A stretch of DNA of 64,000 nucleotides from an uncultured Treponema sp. (GTDB taxonomy: Bacteria > Spirochaetota > Spirochaetia > Treponematales > Treponemataceae), in contig CAMKEG010000005.1 of assembly GCA_946411505.1 (NCBI GenBank), positions 124,001-188,000 of the forward strand, in the 5' to 3' direction. The number at the start of each line of letters is the position of its first letter. Within the stretch, counting starts at the first letter, position 1. Below, piece after piece: positions 8,727 to 14,043 of the stretch. A model generated the notes under the pieces. It worked only from the letters and a program-made list of their open reading frames with translations. It searched no databases and had not been told where the DNA came from. The position numbers were made by a program, and so were the translations under genes.

Positions 8727-9209
8727 TTAAAATTTAAACTTAAGGACTGGCGAAAAATTTTCTCTTTCCTTCAATCCTTTTACATGTCCCAGATTTGAAA
8801 GCGAACCTTGTATATTCTTAAGATAAAAGACTTTGAAAATAGGATTTTTAGGATTGTCATTATAAAGTTCTTTAACAATTGCGCTTTTTTTCATAATTGC
8901 TTTCTTTATTTTTAGGATTTCCTCGTTTTCATCGGGAAAAACAACCTCGGCGCTAAAACGAATCCATGCGGTAGTGATTTCATCTTCTTGCAGCTTGCTT
9001 GCGCACAAATCTACATAAGGATTTTTTTGCAGTTCTGCATACATTGTTTTTTCGCAGTTTGTGCAAAACCAGAGTTTATTATCAGATGTAACCATATACT
9101 GAACGGGACGAACTTTAGGCTTTCCGTCTAGTCCGATTGTCGCAAGGTATTGAAGACCCACTTTGTCCAAATATGAAGCTATGTCATTTATTGTCAGTTT
9201 ATTTTCCAT
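8727..9209 (-). CDS. Pyridoxamine 5'-phosphate oxidase-fold flavoprotein
   Basis: 160-residue split-barrel protein of the PPOX / general-stress FMN-binding group. The pattern is LATIGLDGKPKVRPVQYM, then LWFCTNCEKTMYAELQKNPYVDLCA, typical of small flavin- or F420-type oxidoreductases that protect against oxidative or nitrosative damage. I chose ATG 9209 over 9221 because GGAG lies 7 bases before it. It is second in the macrodomain-sirtuin operon. Its substrate is unknown; a flavin-dependent reductase acting with the neighbouring NAD(P)-binding protein is the simplest reading. Confidence 0.8.
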   Translation of the reverse strand: MENKLTINDIASYLDKVGLQYLATIGLDGKPKVRPVQYMVTSDNKLWFCTNCEKTMYAELQKNPYVDLCASKLQEDEITTAWIRFSAEVVFPDENEEILKIKKAIMKKSAIVKELYNDNPKNPIFKVFYLKNIQGSLSNLGHVKGLKERENFSPVLKFKF

Positions 9210-9267
9210 ACGAAACTCCATTATAGCGCAATCCGATAAATTAAGGCGGATAAATCCGCCCCAATCT

Positions 9268-9897
9268 TTATTTACGGACTAGCGAAATTCTTTTCTGAAT
9301 GTTCTTTCCGTTTTTGATTTCCTCAACCAAAGCGGCCGCGTAGTCTGCATAGCTTATGATGCTTTCCCCTTTTGAATTAAGGGTAAGTTCTTCACCGCCC
9401 CAAATCCAGCTGCCAGTTTTTGGAGCGTCTGCTTGAAAGTCTCCTGCAGGGCTGATATATGTCCATTGAACATCACTTCTTTTTCGTAAGTCATCCAAGG
9501 CTTTACCCATCGCATTTGCAAGAGGCTTGAACATATCAGGAAAATCCGGAGTGTCCATGACACGGACTGTATGCTCCTTGTTTACATAAAGGCTACCTGC
9601 TCCGCCTACAATTATAAGACGAGTTTTTGTACCAGAAAGAAGGTCGCACAGATGGGCAAGCGATTTTCCATGGTTAGGCAATTCGTTCTCTACCCATGCG
9701 CCGAATGCATCAACTACTACATCAAAACCTGCCAAATCTTCCTTTGTAAGAGCAAAGATGTCTTTCTGCGCAAAATTCTTTGCCTCGCTTTTGTTTTCAC
9801 CGCGCGCAAAACCTGTAACTTCAAAACCTGCCGCAAGAGCTTCCGCAACAACCAATTTTCCTACTTTGCCGTTTGAGCAAACTACAGCTACTTTCAT
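9268..9897 (-). CDS. NAD(P)-binding reductase, COG2910 / NmrA-like
   Basis: Cytoplasmic 209-residue Rossmann protein. It starts MKVAVVCSNGKVGKLVVAEAL, the G-x-G-x2-G dinucleotide loop, followed by VTGFARGE, which fits an atypical short-chain reductase that prefers NADPH. Later motifs are DVVVDAFGAW and LIIVGGAGSL. The closest named group is the 'Rrf2-linked NADH-flavin reductase' family, and an Rrf2 gene does close this operon. AAGGAG lies 7 bases before the ATG. It is the first gene of the operon, behind a clear promoter and a leader of about 70 bases with inverted repeats. Confidence 0.8.
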   Translation of the reverse strand: MKVAVVCSNGKVGKLVVAEALAAGFEVTGFARGENKSEAKNFAQKDIFALTKEDLAGFDVVVDAFGAWVENELPNHGKSLAHLCDLLSGTKTRLIIVGGAGSLYVNKEHTVRVMDTPDFPDMFKPLANAMGKALDDLRKRSDVQWTYISPAGDFQADAPKTGSWIWGGEELTLNSKGESIISYADYAAALVEEIKNGKNIQKRISLVRK

Positions 9898-9910
9898 GTG
9901 ACTTCTCCTT

Positions 9911-9927
9911 GGGTAAATCTGTTACCC
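9911..9927. promoter_or_regulatory. Inverted repeat before the operon ribosome site, possible Rrf2 operator
   Basis: GGGTAA (9911-9916) and TTACCC (9922-9927) form a perfect 6-bp dyad with a 5-bp spacer directly upstream of the AAGGAG site. A second dyad, GTTGT...ACAAC, spans 9952-9973 near the predicted transcription start. One or both may bind the Rrf2 protein encoded at the end of the operon. Confidence 0.45.
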
Positions 9928-9977
9928 ATAATTAGTGTTTTTTTGTAAAATGTTGTTCTATTAACCTTACAACTTAG

Positions 9978-10006
9978 AATATAAAGCGTTTTTGATGTAA
10001 TGTCAA
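9978..10006 (-). promoter_or_regulatory. Promoter of the reductase-macrodomain-sirtuin-Rrf2 operon
   Basis: On the minus strand: -35 TTGACA (10006-10001), 17-bp spacer, -10 TATATT (9983-9978). The start point should be near 9971, about 70 bases before ATG 9897. Confidence 0.7.
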
Positions 10007-10095
10007 TAGAACAAAGTTTTGAAATGTAGTAAATGTGAAACTATAGATTTGTAAAATCTGTAAAAAATATCGTATAACATAATTTTCAAAGCCGA

Positions 10096-10137
10096 CAGGC
10101 AGTCAAGCTGCCTGCGGTACAAGCAGTTGCTTATGCT
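10096..10137 (-). terminator. Hairpin after gluQ and short repeat copy 2
   Basis: CAGGCAG (10096-10102) and CTGCCTG (10108-10114) form a perfect 7-bp stem just past the gluQ stop on the minus strand. There is little T run after it. The DNA from 10111 to 10137 repeats the sequence at 6495-6519 (CTGCGG then AAGCAGTTG then TTATGCT). The 10007-10095 stretch holds nothing else I recognise. Confidence 0.5.
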
Positions 10138-10142
10138 GCGTT

Positions 10143-11198
10143 CTAAAATTCTTTCCCCACAACGATATCCTCTCGCGGCAACTTGTTCCAGGCAAAAATG
10201 GCCGCCGCCTCTTGCAAATCCATCGGCTTGCAGGACGGGGACATGCCGCATAAAAACATAAGTTTTCCGATGATTTCTTGGGGCGAAAAGCGCGTTCGCA
10301 AATAGCCCATGTCCAAGTCCTTGTCGCGCTTTGAAAGGCGGCGGCCTTCTTTGTCAACCAAAAGCGGAAAGTGCAGAAACTGCGGTTTTTGCAAGCCCAG
10401 CGCTTCGTACAAAAACAATTGCTGGTGGGTTGATGCAAGCAGGTCGCGGCCGCGCGCGACTTGGGTCACGCCCATGAGCGCGTCGTCAACGGTCACCGCA
10501 AGCTGGTATGAAAAATTTCCGTCTGCGCGGCGAATGATAAAGTCGCCTGCGTCGCGCGCGAGCTTGCATTTTTGCGGGCCGTAATGGCCGTCAACAAAAA
10601 TCGATTCGCGGTCTGGAAGGCGTATTCTCTTTGCGGGGGAACGTTCCTTTAAAAGCCGCTCGCGGTCGGCTGCCGAAAGCTTGCGGCAAGTTCCGGCGTA
10701 GATTGGAGTTCCGTCGCTTGCGTGCGGAGCGGAGGCGGCCAATAAGTCCGCGCGGCGGCAAAAGCAGTCGTAGACAAGGCCGCGCTCTTCCAGCGCTCTA
10801 AAGTATTTTTGGTAAATTGAATCGCGCTCGGATTGGTAGTATGATTTTGCCGCCGCGCAGTTTTGGTCAGTGAAGCCTGCTGGTTTCGCCGCTTTTTGGT
10901 CTTGCAACCCCCGCGCCGCGCCTCCAGCGATTTTGGTCGGGCCTTCGTTTGCCGCGCGGTTTTGGTCTTGAACGCAGCTTTTGCCAGGGCCTTCATCCCA
11001 TTCCAAGCCCAGCCACAAAAGGTCGTCCATCAGGCGGTCGGCCCACTCGCGCTTGCAGCGCTGCTTGTCCAGGTCTTCGATTCGCAAAAGCCACTGGCCG
11101 CCGTCTTTTTTTGCGGACAGCCAAGAGATGAGCGCGGCGTAAATGTTCCCCAAGTGCATTCTTCCGCTGGGCGACGGAGCGAACCTTCCTTTTGTCAT
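10143..11198 (-). CDS. gluQ: Glutamyl-Q tRNA(Asp) synthetase with an inserted repeat loop
   Basis: Class I synthetase-like enzyme, 351 residues, that attaches glutamate to the queuosine of tRNA(Asp). The HIGH-like motif is FAPSPSGRMHLGN; RIEDLD follows. The zinc site is CFC...Y...C around residues 145-172, and the KMSKS-like loop is RRLSKRDK. It lacks the anticodon-binding half of true GltX, as expected. The family is normally about 300 residues; the excess is a 44-residue segment (about 73-116, bases 10851-10982) between WDEGP and YYQSER. It has four copies of a Q-D-Q-N/K type repeat that also occurs in fmt, the ABC-F gene and the EFR1 gene. A -10 TAGACT ends 6 bases before ATG 11198, so the mRNA may be leaderless. 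Confidence 0.9.
   Translation of the reverse strand: MTKGRFAPSPSGRMHLGNIYAALISWLSAKKDGGQWLLRIEDLDKQRCKREWADRLMDDLLWLGLEWDEGPGKSCVQDQNRAANEGPTKIAGGAARGLQDQKAAKPAGFTDQNCAAAKSYYQSERDSIYQKYFRALEERGLVYDCFCRRADLLAASAPHASDGTPIYAGTCRKLSAADRERLLKERSPAKRIRLPDRESIFVDGHYGPQKCKLARDAGDFIIRRADGNFSYQLAVTVDDALMGVTQVARGRDLLASTHQQLFLYEALGLQKPQFLHFPLLVDKEGRRLSKRDKDLDMGYLRTRFSPQEIIGKLMFLCGMSPSCKPMDLQEAAAIFAWNKLPREDIVVGKEF
10851..10982. repeat. In-frame small-repeat insertion inside gluQ
   Basis: About 132 bp with four units of the form GNNTTTTGGTC (plus-strand orientation), two continuing as TTGC/TTGA and one as AGTGAAGCC. The length keeps the gluQ frame open. The same core occurs inside three other genes and in several gaps. 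Confidence 0.75.
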
Positions 11199-11204
11199 AC
11201 GTCA

Positions 11205-11233
11205 AGTCTAGCGCTTTTTGCCGTCCACGTTAA
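11205..11233 (-). promoter_or_regulatory. Promoter of gluQ
   Basis: On the minus strand: -35 TTAACG (11233-11228), 17-bp spacer ending GCGC, -10 TAGACT (11210-11205), then 6 bases to the ATG. The -35 falls inside a copy of the small repeat (TTGCAAGACCTTAACG). Confidence 0.5.
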
Positions 11234-11481
11234 GGTCTTGCAAGCAGGTTAAACGAAATGGAAGCAGTAAAAAATGCGCGAGGGAGCGGGGCGGCTGGCG
11301 GCGACACTCGCATTGCGCATGCCGCGATAGCGGCATACGTAGAAAGTTTCAAGGCGCAATGCGCGTGTAGCGCAGTTATCAAGCGGCGCCGATCTGACGC
11401 AGCCGCGACTGGGAGCATTTTTATTATTGTATTTATATTACGTTTGCCATGGTGTAGAGACGCTTTGTTCTTGCATTAAGC
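11234..11481. repeat. Non-coding stretch with a structured intergenic element (copy A)
   Basis: No gene is visible. From 11310 to 11415 the DNA aligns with 50410-50511 downstream of galE. Two hairpins are visible: ATGCCGC-GATA-GCGGCAT (11319-11336) and TGCGC-GTGTA-GCGCA (11360-11374). The element ends ACTGGGAGC followed by a T run near 11412. The first hairpin differs from copy B at its outer base pair on both sides, which preserves pairing. Confidence 0.6.
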
Positions 11482-11937
11482 CTAAAACTTAACCAAAGGA
11501 ATTTCCAGCGCGAGCGCTTCCGTTCCTGCGGGAATGGCGACTTTGTGCTTTTTGAAATTTCCGGGCGGGCCTTTGCCGTCGTAGTTTGAAAAGCCAAATG
11601 GCTCTTTTGGAATTCCCATAAAGCCCGCGTTAAGGTCGCCGTCGCCGTTTGTGTCGTGAAAAACGCAAAAGGCGCATTCGCCGCTCTCAAGGCTTAGCTC
11701 TATTGTCGCGGACGGAACTTTTGCCGGGACGCGGACGGTCTGGACGGGCTTTCTCTTTTTAAAGCTTTCTTCGCTGTCGTGCGCGCTAAGGACGATTGTT
11801 CCGCTTGATGTCGTTATGTTTGTTATCGTGATTTGGACGGAACGCTTATTGGCTTGCGTTTGTGGCGCGGTCTGTCCAAAAGCAAAGGCGCAGGTCCACA
11901 AGATTGCCGCCGCTACGATCGAAATTTTTTTGTTCAT
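11482..11937 (-). CDS. Exported DUF2141 protein
   Basis: 151-residue secreted protein. ATG 11937 is preceded by GGAGAC and gives a signal peptide MNKKISIVAAAILWTCAFAF ending near GQT. The mature part is a single DUF2141 beta-sandwich: VQITITN, SGTIVLSAHDSEESF, CAFCVFHDTNGDGDLN, then GFSNYDGKGPPGNFKK. The DTNGDGDLN loop looks calcium-binding. The family has no known role; it is found in the periplasm of many bacteria. It lies 110 bases downstream of the EFR1 gene on the same strand, with repeat units in the gap. Confidence 0.85.
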   Translation of the reverse strand: MNKKISIVAAAILWTCAFAFGQTAPQTQANKRSVQITITNITTSSGTIVLSAHDSEESFKKRKPVQTVRVPAKVPSATIELSLESGECAFCVFHDTNGDGDLNAGFMGIPKEPFGFSNYDGKGPPGNFKKHKVAIPAGTEALALEIPLVKF

Positions 11938-11949
11938 GCTGTCTCCTTT

Positions 11950-12045
11950 GGGGCGGGCCGCGCCCGCGTTATGGTTAGTGAAGCCTTTTAGTTCGCCGCC
12001 CGCGCCGTTAAGGTCTTGCAACAAGTCTTGGTCTTGTGAAGCCCT
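11950..12045. repeat. Intergenic small-repeat cluster before the DUF2141 gene
   Basis: The gap carries units of the dispersed repeat: GCGTTATGGTTAGTGAAGCC (from 11967), CCGTTAAGGTCTTGCAA (from about 12005) and TTGGTCTTGTGAAGCCC (from about 12027). They share the TTATGGTC / TTAAGGTC core followed by either TTGCAA or AGTGAAGCC. Confidence 0.6.
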
Positions 12046-12897
12046 TTAGTTATGCAATTCCTTTTCGTACAAATCGAAGCGGCATTGCTCCAGGACGCGC
12101 TTTCCGATAAGGGTGATCGCGCGCGCGGGGCAGTGGTTTACGCAGCGGTAGCAAAGCGAGCAGGAACCGGGCGCAAAGACGGCCTTTCCGCTTTGAATCG
12201 CGATTGACTTTGTTGGGCAATTTTTGGCGCAGACTCCGCAGCCGGAGCACTTTTGCGCGTCGATTTTTAGCTTTGACCTCAAGGCTTTTACAGTCGGAAT
12301 GAACCACAAGCGCTGGCCAAAAAGGCCTGCAAGGAAATGCCAAAAAGAAAGGCCGTCTTTTGGATAGCGGCCGTTTTTTGTGGACTCAACCGCGCGCTCT
12401 ATTTTTTGTTCGCTGCGTTTAATTGTCGCAAGGTTTTGTTCCATGGGCTTTTTTAACATAGGAACGTCGCCGATTGAGTCGGGCATTTTTAGGTGAAGGC
12501 CGCCAAGAATTTTGGCGCCTTGCTTTTTTAAGAGCCTGGCTCCGACTCCCGCTCCGTCGCCGCTAAAAAGGCCCATCGTCACGATGACAAAAACTTTTTT
12601 TCCGGCAAAGAGCGCGCTGTTTTTGGCGATAAAGTTTTTTACGATTAGCGGAACGTCGCTGTAGTGGGTGGGGTAGGCTAACGCAACTTCGTTGGTTTGC
12701 GCAACTTCGGCGGCCTCCGTTATGGTCTGTAAAGCCTCTTGGCCGCCCGCCTTATGGTCTTGCAAACAATTTCCGCCTTTTAGAATTTCCAAGGCCTCGT
12801 CGCTTTCAATCGAGACGGCCTTTCCGCCGGTCGCGCTTGCAAAAAGCTCCGCGCAATGTTTTGTGTTCCCGCTTCCGCAAAAATAAATTACGTTCAT
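12046..12897 (-). CDS. EFR1 family flavodoxin-ferredoxin fusion
   Basis: 283-residue electron carrier of the EFR1 type: an N-terminal flavodoxin-like fold with the FMN phosphate loop CGSGNTKH, and a C-terminal pair of [4Fe-4S] clusters, CSGCGVCAKNCP and CSLCYRCVNHCP (about residues 217-255). Such proteins pass electrons between unknown partners in anaerobes. The ribosome site is AGGAGGA, 6 bases before ATG. Residues 41-70 are an odd Gln/Ala-rich insertion carrying two units of the dispersed repeat (TTATGGTC on the plus strand); without it VSIESDEALEI would run into VALAYPTHYSDVP, as in normal flavodoxins. The upstream region is a 108-bp tandem duplication that repeats its ribosome-site sequence. 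Confidence 0.85.
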   Translation of the reverse strand: MNVIYFCGSGNTKHCAELFASATGGKAVSIESDEALEILKGGNCLQDHKAGGQEALQTITEAAEVAQTNEVALAYPTHYSDVPLIVKNFIAKNSALFAGKKVFVIVTMGLFSGDGAGVGARLLKKQGAKILGGLHLKMPDSIGDVPMLKKPMEQNLATIKRSEQKIERAVESTKNGRYPKDGLSFWHFLAGLFGQRLWFIPTVKALRSKLKIDAQKCSGCGVCAKNCPTKSIAIQSGKAVFAPGSCSLCYRCVNHCPARAITLIGKRVLEQCRFDLYEKELHN

Positions 12898-12903
12898 TTA
12901 TAG

Positions 12904-13165
12904 TCCTCCTTATTATGCCGCTGTCCGCGCGCGCCAGTTGGCAAGCGCGGATGTTGCGGATACTGCGGCGTCTTTCGATTTAGGTCTTGCGAGCAAGCTC
13001 GTCGCCGCTGGTCCTCCTAATATTACGGCTGTTCGCGCGAGTTTGGCTGCGAGCGCGAATGTTGCCGCTTATGCGGCGTCTTTAGATTATGGTCTTGCGA
13101 GCAAGCTCGTCGCCGCTAGTCCTCCTATTATTACGGCTGTCCGCGCGCGTTAAGGTATGTGAAGC
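12904..13165. repeat. 108-bp tandem repeat, 2.4 copies
   Basis: Copies start at 12904, 13012 and 13120 (the last partial), each beginning TCCTCCT, the complement of the AGGAGGA ribosome site of the EFR1 gene. Each full copy contains GGTCTTGCGAGCAAGCTCG, joining the small-repeat core to a CGAGC-AA-GCTCG hairpin, and an AACATTCGCGCTCGCAGCC-like segment (minus strand). A further divergent copy lies inverted at about 13924-13975. An open frame crosses the copies (12938-13153) because the 108-bp period is a multiple of three, but it has no ribosome site. Confidence 0.8.
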
Positions 13166-13211
13166 CTTTTTTGTCGCGGCCGCGTTATGGTTTTGCTTAC
13201 GTTCGCAGTCT

Positions 13212-13790
13212 TTAGAATTGGAACGCTTGCATAAAATCAAATATTTTTTCCTCCCACTTGAAGCCGCATTTTACGCCGCGCATTGTGGCGAGCGACGTGA
13301 TTCCGTGGACAAAGGCCCAGAGCGAAATCGTGATGTCGTTCCATTTTTCCTTTGGGCAATCTTTTCGCGCCAAAAAATCTTCCGCCGCCGCCTTGAAGAT
13401 TTCGTAGGGCTTGTAGTTTTTTTGCGGATCGGCGCCTTCGGTCAAATCCAGCGCGAGCTTGGACTTTCCAAAAAGAAAGGCAAAGTAGTTTGGATGGGCC
13501 GTAAAAAAGTTAAGGTAGGCCTTGCCCAGTTCCATCAAAAGACGCTCCTTGTCCTTGCATCGCTCGATTGTTCCTTCCAACTGGGCGGAAAAATTTTCGC
13601 TCACGTAATTTTGCATTTCCTCAAGCAAAATGTCCTTGTTCCCAAAATGGGAATATGGCGCCGCGTGCGAAACCCCGCAAAGGCCCGCCACCTTGCGCAA
13701 GGAAAAGGCGTCCAGCCCCTCCTTTGCCACCAAGGCGATTCCCGCCTCAATCAAGTCGCTTTTTAAGTTTTTGTGGTGGTAAGTGTCCAC
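13212..13790 (-). CDS. TetR/AcrR family transcriptional regulator
   Basis: 192-residue regulator. The start is GTG 13790, 5 bases after AGGAGG, giving VDTYHHKNLKSDLIEAGIAL, the usual opening of this subfamily. The helix-turn-helix is FSLRKVAGLCGVSHAAPYSHFGNKDILLEEM (about 30-60). The C-terminal ligand domain includes AYLNFFTAHPNYFAFLF and WAFVHGITSL, as in the TetR_C_13/WHG group. No obvious target pump is adjacent; the nearest candidate is the EFR1 gene downstream on the same strand. A dyad overlaps its own -10, so it probably represses itself. Copies of the 108-bp repeat lie on both sides. Confidence 0.85.
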   Translation of the reverse strand: MDTYHHKNLKSDLIEAGIALVAKEGLDAFSLRKVAGLCGVSHAAPYSHFGNKDILLEEMQNYVSENFSAQLEGTIERCKDKERLLMELGKAYLNFFTAHPNYFAFLFGKSKLALDLTEGADPQKNYKPYEIFKAAAEDFLARKDCPKEKWNDITISLWAFVHGITSLATMRGVKCGFKWEEKIFDFMQAFQF

Positions 13791-13812
13791 GCCCGCCTCC
13801 TTTTGCCCTTGA

Positions 13813-13859
13813 TTAATCTTTACGCTGCCTAGATTAACGCGCAATCTTTACATTGTCAA
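13813..13859 (-). promoter_or_regulatory. TetR gene promoter with overlapping dyad
   Basis: On the minus strand: -35 TTGACA (13859-13854), 17-bp spacer, -10-like TAATCT (13836-13831). TTAATCT (13813-13819) and AGATTAA (13831-13837) form a 7-bp inverted repeat centred just downstream of the -10, a natural place for an autoregulatory operator. Confidence 0.5.
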
Positions 13860-14003
13860 GATGTTGGCCGCGTTTTTTTTAGCGCCAAAATTTATATTTG
13901 GAAAGCCTAAAATTGATTGTTAGGCGCATAAGCCGCAACATTCGCGCTCGTAGCCAAACTCGCGCGAACAGCGGTAAAAAATTTCAAGAATTTTTTAATT
14001 TTT
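13845..14003. repeat. Gap with an inverted partial copy of the 108-bp repeat
   Basis: Between the divergent TetR and glycosidase genes, 13924-13975 matches the reverse complement of the 108-bp unit (CATAAGC-GCAACATTCGCGCTCG, then AGCCAAACTCGCGCGAACAGC). GCCAAACTCGCGCGA recurs at 49265-49279 before galE. The rest is AT-rich. Confidence 0.6.
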
Positions 14004-14034
14004 TTGCGCGTTTTTTAAATTTATGTGCTATAAT
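14004..14034 (+). promoter_or_regulatory. Promoter of the glycosidase-polyphosphate operon
   Basis: A perfect -10 TATAAT (14029-14034) lies 9 bases before ATG 14044. The best -35 is TTGCGC (14004-14009) with a long 19-bp spacer. Confidence 0.5.
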
Positions 14035-14043
14035 GGACAGACT

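Noticed and set aside
12938..13153. A 71-codon open frame made of two 36-residue repeats
   Set aside because: It has no ribosome site, follows from the 108-bp period of non-coding tandem repeats, and overlaps the EFR1 upstream region on the other strand.
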